Shown here in pieces: positions 49,927 to 60,203 of a stretch of 64,000 bases of DNA. A program made the position numbers and the translations under genes. Positions within the stretch are counted from its first letter, which is position 1. Every line of letters starts with the position of its first letter. Where the stretch lies: the NCBI RefSeq assembly GCF_002979915.1, contig NZ_PCQA01000002.1, positions 124,001 to 188,000 of the forward strand, given 5' to 3'. Source of the stretch: Arthrobacter sp. MYb213 (GTDB lineage Bacteria > Actinomycetota > Actinomycetes > Actinomycetales > Micrococcaceae). Under the pieces are notes generated by a model. It was not told where the DNA came from, made no database searches, and was given only the letters and a program-made list of their open reading frames with translations.

Positions 49927-52900
49927 TTACCCTGTGGTTTCTGCGTCTGCTGATCGGCTGCCGGCGCATTGTTAGCCGCATCGGCGCTGGCTGGGATCGG
50001 CGCCGGAGTCGCAGGCTGCTGCGCGGAGCCTGGTTCCTGCACCGGTTTGGCCTCTGACTTTGCTTCGGCTTGGTCGGCCTTGCCGGCTTTGTCGGTCGGC
50101 TTAGCCGCTGGTTTGGCCGAGTCGGGCTGCGCGGACACACTGCTCGCGGAGACCGGAGGCGCCATCGGAACCCGGGTACGCGGACCGGTGCGCGGATGTG
50201 CGGAGGCGGCCGGAGCCAACTCCAAACTGCGCGCCAACCGGTCGGTGACCGAGGCCGGATCGGTGAACACGTCGATGGTCCACAGTGGCACGTAGCGCCA
50301 GCCGTGGTTCTCGAAGAACTCCGGACGTAACCGGCTGCGTTCACGCACGGTCAACCCGGCATAGTGCTCGGTTCCGTCGTACACCACTGCCAGCGGACGA
50401 ACCGGCGAATCGCCGTCCATATCCAGCGCGTGTGCCGAAAGATCGAGCACCCCGCGGTAATCCTCGGCCACGATTGCGCCGCGTTCCCGCAGGCGCCTGG
50501 CCAGATCGGAGACCAAAGCGTCAAAGCGTGGACTGCCCACGGTGCTGACCCCAGAATCCCCGGCTTCCACCCGGCCGAAGAGCTCGAAGAACTGCCAAGC
50601 CCCACGGTATACCCGGTCCAGGTCCACATCCCCCGGTAGCAAGGAAGACACCAGCGTCATGCGTTTGCGTGAACGGGTCATCGCCGAAACGAAGAGCTGC
50701 TCGCCGCCTTCGCGGGAGAGCGAACCAAATTCATGCAGGGTTTTGCCGTGCGGTGTGCGTCCATAACCCCAGGCGAAGATGACCGCGTCGCGGCGCACCC
50801 CGATGAGCCGGTCCATGGTGGTGACCACAAATGGTTCAACCTTGGAACGCAGGAAATCCATCGCGTACTTATGGTTGGGCAGCTGCACCCGGATGGCCTC
50901 GGCAATGGCCGCGGCGTGGGCACGGTTCGAAGCGATCACGGCCAGCGACTCGGTGCCACGGGATGCGAAGTGTGCAAAGACCAGGTCCACAACCTTCGCC
51001 ACCTCGGCCGCGGTGGTTTGCACCCCGTCCTCGCTGTTGGACAGCGTTCCGGTGGCATCGGGCACGTACACCCCGGTCAGCAGCGGGCTGCTGCCGGTGA
51101 TGGTGACCGCAACCGGCAACCGGGAGATCGCCGAATCGTAGTAGGTGCGTGAGAGCTGTTCGACCAGACCCTCATCGATCCCGCGGTACACGGTCGATAG
51201 GGTGCCGGTGACCAGAACCTCGTTCAGCGCGCTGAGCGCGGAGCGTCCCGGGTTGCGTTCCTTTAGCCGTGCGGTGGGATCAACGGACACCTCGAAAGGC
51301 TTCGGCCCGCCGAGCATTTGATCGCCGATGGCGATGACCTGCTTGGAGCGGCGGATCGCGTCCAGTACCTCGCGCAGGGTCAGGTAGTTAGCCTCTAGCA
51401 AGATCACCGCGTCAAACTCGGTGTCTGCCGGTAATGCGCTACCCAACAGCAGCGGGGCGGAAACGAAGACCGGGGTCAGCGAGCTGACCAGGGCCGGACC
51501 AAATTCGAGCAACCCGGCCACCGTGGGGGTGCCATCCTTGAGGATCGCGCGCAGCTGACGTGACGCGGCGCGGTGATCGGCCAAGGCGGCCTTCCAATTG
51601 CGGGCCAGCTCCCAACGGATCCGTGAGGGACCCGAGGAGATGTGCGCGCCGTCGGCTAACCGGTAGTCGGCCTCGATCTTTTCCAGCTTTGTGCCGTCGT
51701 TCATCGCCAGGAAATCGTCGCCGGAAATCATCGCTTCCAGGGCGGACTGCCACCAGGCTAGTTCAAGTTCCGCGTCCACGGCGTCCGCGTCAATTTCACG
51801 GTCGGCAAAGTCGGCGAGCAGATCTGCCAGTCCGCCTTCGGCCAGTTGTTCCGCGATGAGCGTGCGCTCGGGTAGCTCGGCCAGGTCTTCCTTGCGGTCC
51901 ACCAGCGCGGCAATAATGTCTAGCAGCTCCGCGATCGGCATTTCGCGCAGTCCCGTACCAACCTGTGGCGGGAGCATCTCGGAAAGCTTGTCGATGCGGG
52001 CGCCGGCGTCGTGATAGCCAGCCTCCACATCCAGCAGCCCGCCGGGAACGGCAGGGTTGCGCTGGCTGGTGGCGATGGCGCGCCAGGCGTCACGCTGGAT
52101 GGAGACCGCTTGCAGGGCCGCCTGCAGATCGGCCACGTGCATGCCGGGACGCACGTATTCCTTCGCGATTTTGCGCAGGCGGGAGCGGACAATGGAGCCC
52201 ATCTCTACCCCGTGTTCGCGGCGCCAGGCGCTAGAGGCGGTGGCGGCGATGAGATCGTCGATGTCCCCTTCAAAGATGTCCGCTTCAAACTTGTCTAGCG
52301 AACCGCGCACGGCGACCAGCAACTGCAGCTGGTCCCCCCACTTGTCGTAGCTGTCCTCGAGGCGGATCTGCGACTGGGCGGCGATCTTGAGCATGTGTTC
52401 GTGCAGGATCGGCAGGTCGCGGCCAAGGCCTCCGGCGAGGTTTAGTGCCTGCTCGGTGGCTTCCTGGTTGCGTAGTGGCGCACCAAACCATGGGCTGGTG
52501 GTGTGCGATTTGGAGAAGGCGCCAAGTTGCGCGGCGCGCTTGAGCTGCGCGGCAACATGGCCGCGCTGGCCCATCGAGTCGAGCACCGAACGCTTGAGCC
52601 GCACGGTGGTTGATGGTGCCGGGTCCAGCGAGGTCAGCCGCGCGAGCTCTTGCATGGCCTGGTACGGCGAGCAGCCCCAACGGCTACGCACCGAATGCAG
52701 GGATTTGACGTGTTCGTGCAGGGCACCGCGCGATTCGCGCAGTTTCTTGAGCAACCCGCCCAGCTGTGGCTCGGTGGCCCGCTCATTGCGCAGGATCGCA
52801 CGGATCAGCAGGTTGCGCAGCGCGTCGGGATCCTCGTTGGGTTCCAGTAGCAGGCTGCCGGCGTCGAGCTGTTCATTAAAGCGGCGCACAAATTCTTCGG

Positions 52901-54116
52901 CTGCCGAACGTTGCTCGGCGACCACCAGCACGCGCTTGCCCTGCGCGGCCAATAGGCCGGCGGCGTTCAGTGCGGTCTGTGTGGCACCGGTTCCGGCGGC
53001 GGCGTTGATGCTTACCGATTCGCCGGCGGCGATGTAGTCCAGCATCCGGGCCTGGGATTCGTCCGCGTCCAGCAGGTAGAGCTCATCTGCCGGGTCGCGT
53101 TCGTCGCTGTTTTTGGCCAGTACGCTGGTGCCGGTGTGCACCTTGCGGGTGGAGTTGGCGGTGGGGGTGGTGACCGGCGGGGTGCGTCGGGGTTTGGAGG
53201 AGTCCTTGATCAGGCTGGCTACTCGGCGCAGGCGCGATCCGGTAGATTCCTCGGACTTCGCTTCAGGCTGCGTTGGCGTCGAAGACTCTGGCTGAGTTTC
53301 TGTTTTCGGCTCGGCTGGGGCCTCGGCGGGTGCCTCGGGCTGCGCTTTTTGTGTGGCGACCGGGGTGGGATCGCTGGCGCGTTCCTCGGCACGGATCAGT
53401 GCCTCGATCACCGGGTGGGCACCGGTGAGGATTGCCGGATCGGCCGGGTCAATCAAATCTGAGAAGGTGGAGACCAGCAGGCGGTGTCCAACCACTACCC
53501 CGGGGACCTCGGAGACCTGCTGGCGCAGGGCATCCATGCCGCGTACCGGGTCAAAGCGGGCAATCGAGTAGGCTGCGGCGTCTACCGCTTCCACGTCGAC
53601 CTTGGTGTTGTGATCGGCCTCAAATTGGCGGACGAAGGCCGGGGAAATTTCGGCGCGGCCTACCAGCTGCACGTCGTAGTCGTCGTGGTCCAGGTGTTTG
53701 GACAGCGTGATTCGGCCAAGCATGATCGGTGCGGAGACCGGCTCACTCTTGCCCTCATGGACCGCGCGCCAATTGGCGACACCTGCGGCCAGGTAGCCCA
53801 CGTCGATGCCGCGCTCGTCCCACAACTCGGTGGTCTTAGCGCTTAATGCCCGTGCGGTCCGCTTGGCGGTCGCAAACTGATCGGCATCGTGCAACAAGGT
53901 AGACAGGCGGGTACGACGACCCGCAAGAAACTGGGCCAACCCCGATGGATTTGCATGCGTGATGTCGATACTGTTCGACGTCGACGGCGCAAACCGCAAG
54001 GTGGTATCGGCGCCGGCGCTTTGGCCCAGGGATTTCACCCAGGCGGATACGCGCTCGGCAGCAGCATTTTGGCCACTAGTCACGACAGTTATTCCCTTCA
54101 CTGAACCGACCATCAC
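49923..54116 (-). CDS. Helicase-like protein with degenerate ATPase motifs and REase-like C-terminus
   Basis: Protein of 1397 residues related to AAA/SF1 helicases with a C-terminal MTES_1575-like endonuclease domain. The Walker A position reads INAAAGTGATQTALN (no Lys) and the Walker B/GDxxQ blocks read DAVILLEANYLTLREVL and AIGDQMLGGPKPF, so ATP hydrolysis looks lost. SF1 motif VVTTMDRLIGVRRDAVIFAW is kept. The C-terminal region (PLAVVYDGTEHYAGLTVRER, SRLRPEFFENHGWRYVPLWT) matches the nuclease subfamily, then a long Pro/Ala/Glu tail. Start uncertain: a GTG at 54083 with AAGGGA upstream is an alternative. Confidence 0.8.
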   Translation of the reverse strand: MMVGSVKGITVVTSGQNAAAERVSAWVKSLGQSAGADTTLRFAPSTSNSIDITHANPSGLAQFLAGRRTRLSTLLHDADQFATAKRTARALSAKTTELWDERGIDVGYLAAGVANWRAVHEGKSEPVSAPIMLGRITLSKHLDHDDYDVQLVGRAEISPAFVRQFEADHNTKVDVEAVDAAAYSIARFDPVRGMDALRQQVSEVPGVVVGHRLLVSTFSDLIDPADPAILTGAHPVIEALIRAEERASDPTPVATQKAQPEAPAEAPAEPKTETQPESSTPTQPEAKSEESTGSRLRRVASLIKDSSKPRRTPPVTTPTANSTRKVHTGTSVLAKNSDERDPADELYLLDADESQARMLDYIAAGESVSINAAAGTGATQTALNAAGLLAAQGKRVLVVAEQRSAAEEFVRRFNEQLDAGSLLLEPNEDPDALRNLLIRAILRNERATEPQLGGLLKKLRESRGALHEHVKSLHSVRSRWGCSPYQAMQELARLTSLDPAPSTTVRLKRSVLDSMGQRGHVAAQLKRAAQLGAFSKSHTTSPWFGAPLRNQEATEQALNLAGGLGRDLPILHEHMLKIAAQSQIRLEDSYDKWGDQLQLLVAVRGSLDKFEADIFEGDIDDLIAATASSAWRREHGVEMGSIVRSRLRKIAKEYVRPGMHVADLQAALQAVSIQRDAWRAIATSQRNPAVPGGLLDVEAGYHDAGARIDKLSEMLPPQVGTGLREMPIAELLDIIAALVDRKEDLAELPERTLIAEQLAEGGLADLLADFADREIDADAVDAELELAWWQSALEAMISGDDFLAMNDGTKLEKIEADYRLADGAHISSGPSRIRWELARNWKAALADHRAASRQLRAILKDGTPTVAGLLEFGPALVSSLTPVFVSAPLLLGSALPADTEFDAVILLEANYLTLREVLDAIRRSKQVIAIGDQMLGGPKPFEVSVDPTARLKERNPGRSALSALNEVLVTGTLSTVYRGIDEGLVEQLSRTYYDSAISRLPVAVTITGSSPLLTGVYVPDATGTLSNSEDGVQTTAAEVAKVVDLVFAHFASRGTESLAVIASNRAHAAAIAEAIRVQLPNHKYAMDFLRSKVEPFVVTTMDRLIGVRRDAVIFAWGYGRTPHGKTLHEFGSLSREGGEQLFVSAMTRSRKRMTLVSSLLPGDVDLDRVYRGAWQFFELFGRVEAGDSGVSTVGSPRFDALVSDLARRLRERGAIVAEDYRGVLDLSAHALDMDGDSPVRPLAVVYDGTEHYAGLTVRERSRLRPEFFENHGWRYVPLWTIDVFTDPASVTDRLARSLELAPAASAHPRTGPRTRVPMAPPVSASSVSAQPDSAKPAAKPTDKAGKADQAEAKSEAKPVQEPGSAQQPATPAPIPASADAANNAPAADQQTQKPQGK

Positions 54117-54201
54117 GGCGCGCGGAAAAGCTTACACGCCTCATTTCAAAGGTAGTGCACGCACCGGGCAGAATGCGCCCACGAAACACGTTTAAACCGG
54201 A

Positions 54202-54266
54202 CAAGCGGAACCGTTCCGTTCTCGCGCACCGGGTGAAGGGTGGTTGAGCACGGGCGGTTCCGCTTG
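54202..54266. repeat. 12-bp inverted repeat with long loop
   Basis: CAAGCGGAACCG (54202-54213) and CGGTTCCGCTTG (54255-54266) are exact inverses, 41 bases apart, between guaA and the helicase-like gene. It could be a weak terminator of guaA or a protein-binding site. Confidence 0.5.
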
Positions 54267-54305
54267 AGCCACACGATTTACACCGTGCCGGCTAGAACTG
54301 TGGGG

Positions 54306-55892
54306 TTACTCCCACTCGATGGTTCCAGGTGGCTTGGAGGTCACGTCGAGCACCACGCGGTTGACGCCGTCAACCTCGTTGGTGATGCGGTTGGAGATCT
54401 TGGAGAGCAGATCGTAAGGCAAGCGTGACCAGTCTGCGGTCATCGCGTCCTCACTGGAGACCGGACGCAGCACGATCGGGTGACCGTAGGTGCGGTGATC
54501 GCCCTGTACGCCTACCGAGCGGACGTCGGCCAGCAGTACTACCGGCATCTGCCACACTTCGTCGTCCAAACCTGCGGCGGTCAGCTCGGCGCGAGCAATC
54601 GCGTCGGCCTTGCGTAGCAGGGTCAGGCGTTCCTCGTTGACCGCACCGATGATGCGGATGCCCAGACCTGGGCCGGGGAATGGCTGGCGTCCCACGATTT
54701 CCTCGGGTAGGCCTAGTTCGCGGCCTACCGCGCGGACCTCGTCCTTGAACAGCGTGCGCAGTGGCTCCACTAGTTCAAAGTCCAGATCTTCTGGGAGTCC
54801 GCCAACGTTGTGGTGGCTCTTGATGTTGCTTGCGCCTTCGCCGCCGCCGGATTCGACAACGTCTGGGTACAAGGTGCCCTGCACCAGGAACTTCACTGGT
54901 TCCCCGGTGCCGGCTTCGGCCTTGAGGATTGCTACCTCGGCGGCCTCAAAGGCGCGAATGAACTCGCGGCCGATGATTTTACGCTTGGTTTCTGGATCGG
55001 TGACGCCGTCCAGTGCGGTCAAGAAGCGCTCGCGTTCGTCGGCGATGTAGAGCTTCGCGCCGGTGGCGGCGACGAAGTCCTTCTCCACCTGTTCCGCTTC
55101 GCCTTCGCGCAGCAGACCGTGGTTGACGAAAACGCAGGTGAGGTTGTCGCCGATAGCGCGCTGCACCAGGGCAGCGGCTACCGCAGAGTCCACGCCGCCG
55201 GACAGGCCACAGATGGCCTTGCCGTCGCCGACCTGGGTGCGGATGCGTTCAATCTGTTCCTCGGCAATGTTGCCGGCGGTCCAGTCTCCGGGCAGGCCGG
55301 CACCGTTGTAGAGGAAGTTCTCCAGGATGTCCTGACCGAACTCGCAGTGCTTAACTTCTGGGTGCCACTGCACGCCGTAGAGGCGCTTGGCCTCGTTGGC
55401 GAAGGCCGCAACCGGGGCGCCAGCGGTAGTCGCGAGCACCTCGAAGCCTTCGGGTGCTTTGGAGACCGAGTCGCCGTGGCTCATCCATACGTTCGGTGCC
55501 TTGTCGGCACCGGCGAGCAGGGATCGGGCTTCGCCGTTAAAGCTGGTCTGGGTGGAACCGTATTCACGCAGGCCGGTCTCCGCGACGGTACCGCCCAGGG
55601 CGTTTGCCATGGCTTGGAAGCCGTAGCAAATTCCGAGGACCGGGATACCGGCTTCGAAGAGGTCAGCGCCTACGGAAGGCGCACCGTCGGCGTAAACGCT
55701 GGAGGGACCACCGGAGAGGATGATCGCTGCAGGGTTTTTGGCCAAGATGGCTTCGGTGGACAGGGTGTGCGGGACGATCTCCGAGTACACGCGGGCCTCA
55801 CGTACGCGGCGAGCAATCAGCTGCGCGTATTGGGCCCCGTAGTCGACGACCAGAACCGGCTTATGTTCTGGGGTGAGGTCAGCAGTAGTCAC
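54306..55892 (-). CDS. guaA: GMP synthase (glutamine-hydrolysing)
   Basis: Converts XMP to GMP using glutamine. 528 residues: glutamine amidotransferase with [17 protein letters not shown] (Cys nucleophile), and [10 protein letters not shown]; then the ATP pyrophosphatase PP-loop [15 protein letters not shown], and C-terminal dimerisation domain ending in KPPGTIEWE. Complete. Confidence 0.97.
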   Translation of the reverse strand: MTTADLTPEHKPVLVVDYGAQYAQLIARRVREARVYSEIVPHTLSTEAILAKNPAAIILSGGPSSVYADGAPSVGADLFEAGIPVLGICYGFQAMANALGGTVAETGLREYGSTQTSFNGEARSLLAGADKAPNVWMSHGDSVSKAPEGFEVLATTAGAPVAAFANEAKRLYGVQWHPEVKHCEFGQDILENFLYNGAGLPGDWTAGNIAEEQIERIRTQVGDGKAICGLSGGVDSAVAAALVQRAIGDNLTCVFVNHGLLREGEAEQVEKDFVAATGAKLYIADERERFLTALDGVTDPETKRKIIGREFIRAFEAAEVAILKAEAGTGEPVKFLVQGTLYPDVVESGGGEGASNIKSHHNVGGLPEDLDFELVEPLRTLFKDEVRAVGRELGLPEEIVGRQPFPGPGLGIRIIGAVNEERLTLLRKADAIARAELTAAGLDDEVWQMPVVLLADVRSVGVQGDHRTYGHPIVLRPVSSEDAMTADWSRLPYDLLSKISNRITNEVDGVNRVVLDVTSKPPGTIEWE

Positions 55893-55995
55893 GATCTCTA
55901 GTCTACTGGTTCCGCGCGCCGTGAATGCGCAGTGTGCATGTCATCAGCGTCACCCGGGAGCCTGGGAGACGGCGTTTTGATCGGCCGGGATACGG

Positions 55996-56030
55996 AAAAT
56001 CCCCGCCACAACGAGTGTGACGAGGATTTT
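55996..56030 (-). terminator. Terminator of DUF3817 operon
   Basis: AAAATCCCCGCCACA pairs with TGTGACGAGGATTTT allowing two G-U pairs, loop ACGAG. Downstream of the 56051 gene on the minus strand. Confidence 0.7.
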
Positions 56031-56050
56031 ATAACCCAATAAGTCGGGCT

Positions 56051-56515
56051 TTAGTAACGTTTGGCGGCTTTCGGGTGGGCGGCCAGCTCGGCGTCCACCT
56101 CGGCGTGCACCGTGCGCTCGGTGAAGAAGGAGAGGAACGGGATGACCCCGCCCAGGGCGATGGTGATGAAACGGCTAAATGGCCAGCGCATCAGCGACCA
56201 GAGGCGGAAGTCTGCGAAGAGGTAGACCACGTACATCCAGCCGTGCACGATCAAAATCATCAGCGAGATGTTCACTCCCCCACTGATGTCTGCGCGGTTC
56301 AGCATCCCGATGGTGTTGGCGGCGCCGGTGAGCAGTTCACCGCCGACGAAGAGCTCGAGCTTCCAGAAGTACTTCATGACCATTTCGGCCACGAGCAGCA
56401 ACAGCATCACGCCGGTCGCGTAGGCGAACACCTTATAAAACTTTGCTGCCGAACGGATCTGCGCCGGGGTTCCACCAAATTTGCGGGGGCGGGGTGTGGG
56501 GGTGGTGCTGGACAT
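56051..56515 (-). CDS. DUF3817 membrane protein
   Basis: 154-residue membrane protein with three to four helices. YKVFAYATGVMLLLLVAEMV, then VHGWMYVVYLFADFRLWSLM and RFITIALGGVIPFLSFFTER identify DUF3817. Commonly next to SURF1 and guaA in actinobacteria. Start at 56515 after AAGGACTTCGAGCAG. Confidence 0.88.
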   Translation of the reverse strand: MSSTTPTPRPRKFGGTPAQIRSAAKFYKVFAYATGVMLLLLVAEMVMKYFWKLELFVGGELLTGAANTIGMLNRADISGGVNISLMILIVHGWMYVVYLFADFRLWSLMRWPFSRFITIALGGVIPFLSFFTERTVHAEVDAELAAHPKAAKRY

Positions 56516-56552
56516 CTGCTCGAAGTCCTTTCGAAGTTGTGAGTGTGGTGAC

Positions 56553-57344
56553 TTAGTTCTCTGGAAGCTTGTCGCGGGCGGCTGCCTGGGCGGCGGCGTC
56601 CTCGGCGATCTCATCCATGCCGCGCTGGTAATCATCGCGCACCATCCGGTACCAGAGGAAGAATGCGAAGCCGGCGAAGACTACCCATTCGATCCCGTAG
56701 AACACATTCAGCCAGTTGACCTGCGCCTCTTGTGGCTGCGGGCCGACGTAGATCGACTCTAGGCCCGGCTGAGTGACCGGTTGGCCGTTGGCGGTGAGCT
56801 CATGTGCGGTCACAAACCCGGTGTAAAGCTTCAGGTCCCAGACGTTGGACAGCTGCGCGGAAGACAAGCTGGCAAGTGCCGGGTTGCGCAGGTCGTAATT
56901 TAGTTCTGGACCCTCGGGCGGAAGGAGGCGCCCGGTGATGTCGATCGTGCCCTTGGGTGCTGGGGACGGGGTGGTGGTTTCGGGCTGCCAGCCACGAACC
57001 ACTGCCATCGCCGCGTCATCCTTGGCGCCTTCGACGGCGAAGGCGGTCACCACCCAGTTGCCCAGGTTGTCATCGTCGACTCGGTCCTTGATCAGCACGT
57101 CGGTGCCCGGGATGAAGTGCCCGGAAAACTCGACGATTTGGTCTGCCTTGCTGCCCAGCATTTCGATGCCCGGAGTGAAGTGCTCGGTCAGCGGGACCGG
57201 CACCTCGGTTTCATCGATCTTGACCACCGGCTCGGTGGTGGAGGAACCAAATTGCCAGCCCGAAAGGGCCACAAATCCGGTGGCGATGAGCAACGCACCG
57301 AGTAAGGCGGCGATCCATTTGGGTTTGAAAGCGGTTTTCAGCAC
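56553..57344 (-). CDS. SURF1-family protein
   Basis: 263-residue membrane protein, two TM helices (KWIAALLGALLIATGFVALS near the N-terminus; LNVFYGIEWVVFAGFAFFLW at the C-terminus) and an extracellular loop with VVRGWQP and LLPPEGPELNYD. SURF1 proteins assist cytochrome oxidase assembly. In an operon with DUF3817 (37 bases). Confidence 0.92.
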   Translation of the reverse strand: MLKTAFKPKWIAALLGALLIATGFVALSGWQFGSSTTEPVVKIDETEVPVPLTEHFTPGIEMLGSKADQIVEFSGHFIPGTDVLIKDRVDDDNLGNWVVTAFAVEGAKDDAAMAVVRGWQPETTTPSPAPKGTIDITGRLLPPEGPELNYDLRNPALASLSSAQLSNVWDLKLYTGFVTAHELTANGQPVTQPGLESIYVGPQPQEAQVNWLNVFYGIEWVVFAGFAFFLWYRMVRDDYQRGMDEIAEDAAAQAAARDKLPEN

Positions 57345-57508
57345 ACTCTAACGGTACTTCGATTGCTTGTAGAAGTTCCAATGCGCAGGGGGTGAGATTG
57401 ACCTACTTCACGTGGGGCGGGGCCTGGGGAACTTTCCGCTGAGCTTGATCGTTGAGACATTTTCGTCGGCGCTGTGAAAATAACTTTGAAACTGGGCGTT
57501 AAAGTACT

Positions 57509-57548
57509 CAAGCCCGCCGCGACCCCTTCGAGGGTTGCGGCGGGCTTG
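57509..57548 (-). terminator. Terminator of guaB3
   Basis: CAAGCCCGCCGCGACCC and GGGTTGCGGCGGGCTTG pair around CTTCGA. Strong stem after the guaB3 stop (minus strand). Confidence 0.85.
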
Positions 57549-57559
57549 CGCGGAAGTGC

Positions 57560-58711
57560 TTAGAAGCGGTCGGACTCGTATGGCGAGAGCACCACGTCCA
57601 CGCGCTGGAATTCCTTCAGCGTGGAGTAACCGGTGGTAGCCATCGAACGGCGCAGGGCGCCGACCAGGTTGGAGGTGCCATTGGTCTCGTGTGATGGGCC
57701 GTAGAGCACGTGCTCCAGGGAACCGACGGTACCAATCTGCGCGCGGTCACCACGTGGGCTGACCTCATGCACGGCTTCCATACCCCAGTGGTATCCGGCG
57801 CCCGGTGCCTCTTCGGCGCGGGCCAGTGCGGTACCAAGCATCACTGCGTCGGCGCCCATGGCGATGGCCTTGACGATATCTCCGGAGTTGCCCAGGCCGC
57901 CATCGGCGATGACGTGCACGTAACGGCCACCGGTCTCCTCGATGTAGTCGCGGCGGGCCGCTGCCACGTCGGCAATGGCGGTAGCCATCGGTGCGTGAAT
58001 GCCCAAGGTGCGGCGGGTGGTGGAGGACGCGCCGCCACCAAAGCCGACCAATACGCCGGCCGCGCCGGTACGCATCAGGTGCATTGCCGGGGTGTAACCG
58101 GCCGCGCCTCCCACGATGACGGGAACGTCGAGCTCATAAATGAACTGCTTGAGGTTTAGTGGTTCGGTGTTCTGCGAGACGTGCTCGGCCGAGACGGTGG
58201 TGCCGCGGATGACAAAGATGTCAACGCCTGCATCGATAACCGCCTGCGAGTATTCCTTGGTGCGCTGTGGGGTCAGGGAGCCTGCCACCACGACGCCGGA
58301 CTCGCGAATTTCTGCCAAACGGGTGCCGATCAGCTCAGGCTGGATCGGAGCGGAATATAGTTCTTGCAGCTTCGCGGTGATCTTCGAATCGTTGCGGGTG
58401 CTCGCCTCGGAACGTAGCCCGGCAATTTCAGCCAGTACCGGTTCCGGGTTTTCGTAGCGGGTCCACAGTCCTTCAAGGTTCAGCACGCCTAAGCCGCCGA
58501 GCTTGCCCAGGGCGATTGCGGTGGCCGGGGAGGTCACCGAATCCATGGGTGCGCCCAAGATGGGGGTTTCAAACGCGAACGCGTCGATCTGCCAAGAGAC
58601 CGATACGTCCTTGGGATCACGGGTTCGGCGATTCGGTACGATCGCTACGTCGTCCAGGGAATATGCCTTCGTGGCGCGCTTGCCACGGCCGATCTCAATC
58701 TCGTTACTCAC
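57560..58711 (-). CDS. guaB3: GuaB3-family IMP dehydrogenase-related protein
   Basis: 383-residue IMPDH-like barrel without CBS domains. Motifs: YSLDDVAIVPNRRTRDP, APMDSVTSPATAIALG, VIVGGAAGYTPAMHLMRTGA and GVLVGFGGGASSTTRRT, where the IMPDH catalytic Cys is absent at this position. Actinobacterial GuaB3 is a paralogue of guaB; activity unclear. Confidence 0.92.
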   Translation of the reverse strand: MSNEIEIGRGKRATKAYSLDDVAIVPNRRTRDPKDVSVSWQIDAFAFETPILGAPMDSVTSPATAIALGKLGGLGVLNLEGLWTRYENPEPVLAEIAGLRSEASTRNDSKITAKLQELYSAPIQPELIGTRLAEIRESGVVVAGSLTPQRTKEYSQAVIDAGVDIFVIRGTTVSAEHVSQNTEPLNLKQFIYELDVPVIVGGAAGYTPAMHLMRTGAAGVLVGFGGGASSTTRRTLGIHAPMATAIADVAAARRDYIEETGGRYVHVIADGGLGNSGDIVKAIAMGADAVMLGTALARAEEAPGAGYHWGMEAVHEVSPRGDRAQIGTVGSLEHVLYGPSHETNGTSNLVGALRRSMATTGYSTLKEFQRVDVVLSPYESDRF

Positions 58712-58761
58712 CTAACAAGGTTACCAAGTTCCGTGGCGATTCCCGCTTCAGTCAACGCGCA

Positions 58762-58791
58762 ACGCCCCGCACCACTACGGGTACGGGGCGT
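58762..58791. terminator. Hairpin terminator
   Basis: ACGCCCCG / CGGGGCGT stem with a bulged extension, between the BtrH-like gene stop and the guaB3 start. Confidence 0.65.
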
Positions 58792-58856
58792 AATATGGCT
58801 GATTTACGGTGAGCAAGCTCACCACAAGTTACCCAATATGGCGTATCAAACCGCGT

Positions 58857-60203
58857 TTAGCGCTCGGTTTTGTTGGCCTTCAGGGTACTTAGCGTGGCGG
58901 CTAATGCGGTAGCGGCGCGTTCTTCAGCCTGCGCGATCTTTTCCATTTGATCGGCCATGCGGGCAAAGAGCTCGCTGCGCTTTTCTGGATCGATCTCAGG
59001 ATCGACCATTTCGCTCAGGTCAATCCAGTCCGCGGCGAGCTGCGCATAATCTGCGGCGTGCTCGGCCAGTGGTTCAAGACCTGGGAACTGCTCGCACTCA
59101 TCGAGGAAGTCTGCGTAGAGTCCGCGCAGGCCACCGAGTCCGCCAAAGCGGGTGTCGGTCATGAAGCCGTGCAGCTGCTCCAGTGCGGTACTCAGACGTT
59201 GCGGATCGGCGAAGATCTGCGTCCAACCCTTTTTGCTGTTGGTGTCGCGCAGGCTTTCAACCCAGGTGTGCATTCCGGCGATACCGACGCGGTTAGCGAA
59301 GTGCTCCGGGATGCCCTTGAGCTCCAAGGTGCCAAGCAGTCGGCCATTAGTCTCGGTGATGGCTTCCAGTACGTTTGCGCCGAGCGTCTCCAGGTTTGGC
59401 GAGCGGCGCGAAGGGATCCAGGCTTGCCAGTTCTTTTCCTTTTTGCGCTTGGCGCGGGCGACGGCCAGATCGTTCGGGCTGATCGGCATGAGTGCACCGG
59501 AGCCATCATCGATAAGCAGGCCATCTTCGTGTTCACCGACGATAGCTACGTCGATGATGTCTGCCTCATCTACCTCGCCGGGTTCGATCCATGGCAGTGC
59601 GCCTACCGCGACGCGGACGACGACCGCGCGGCCTGCGTCCAGCCCGGCATCGAGGTACTCGGTAGCGCTGTCCGATGAACCGGTGGTGCGTTCGGTGACC
59701 TTGGCGCCGCAGCGACGCAACAGGTTCTGCGTGTATGGCTCCGGGTGCGCGCGGGTGACGAGGGTGACCGAGGTGGTCTGCTCGTACTCGAAGGTGAAGG
59801 CCATGAAGCCGATGCCGCCGGCAAGCCCTGCCAGCAGGGCTTCGCTTAGCGGTTCACCGGTGGCTGGGTTGGTGACGCCGGCCTGGGTGAGCACTCGGTG
59901 CCAGAGGCCCGCGTCGTACTGCGCGACCTCGGTTGGAGCCGGGTACTCGGGCAACTCTTCTGCTGGGCTTGGCGCGGGTGCAGGCTTTGGCTTTGGCTTT
60001 GGCTTGGGTTTGCCGTGCTTTTCAGCGTATCGCGCGTCTTTAGCCTCTTGGGCGTAGTTGCGTGCGGCGGCTGCGCGGGCCGCGCGAGGGCCTTCGGGCT
60101 TATCGGTCAGGATGTTCTTGCGCGCGGTCGTGTAGCTCTCGCCTGTTCGAGCCATGCGTTCACGGGCGAGCTTCTTCAGATTCGCGGGTTGTGCCAAGAT
60201 CAT
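58857..60203 (-). CDS. BtrH-like N-terminal-domain protein
   Basis: 448-residue protein. A basic N-terminus with ERMARTGESYTTARKNI, a KPKPKPKPAPAP linker (about residues 66-77), then a BtrH_N/C39-like domain: GLAGGIGFMAFTFEYEQTTS, LLRRCGAKVTERTTGSSDSA, ADIIDVAIVGEHEDGLLIDD, and a DUF4872-like C-terminal half. BtrH is an acyltransferase in butirosin synthesis, but no antibiotic cluster is seen here. Confidence 0.7.
   Translation of the reverse strand: MILAQPANLKKLARERMARTGESYTTARKNILTDKPEGPRAARAAAARNYAQEAKDARYAEKHGKPKPKPKPKPAPAPSPAEELPEYPAPTEVAQYDAGLWHRVLTQAGVTNPATGEPLSEALLAGLAGGIGFMAFTFEYEQTTSVTLVTRAHPEPYTQNLLRRCGAKVTERTTGSSDSATEYLDAGLDAGRAVVVRVAVGALPWIEPGEVDEADIIDVAIVGEHEDGLLIDDGSGALMPISPNDLAVARAKRKKEKNWQAWIPSRRSPNLETLGANVLEAITETNGRLLGTLELKGIPEHFANRVGIAGMHTWVESLRDTNSKKGWTQIFADPQRLSTALEQLHGFMTDTRFGGLGGLRGLYADFLDECEQFPGLEPLAEHAADYAQLAADWIDLSEMVDPEIDPEKRSELFARMADQMEKIAQAEERAATALAATLSTLKANKTER

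Noticed and set aside
51691-53037. Long opposite-strand frames inside the helicase-like gene
   Set aside because: Shadow frames in high-GC sequence without recognisable protein features.
54202-54213. AAGCGGAAC near guaA as another att core
   Set aside because: Only nine bases match, no YchF reading frame and no TACCAACC arm.
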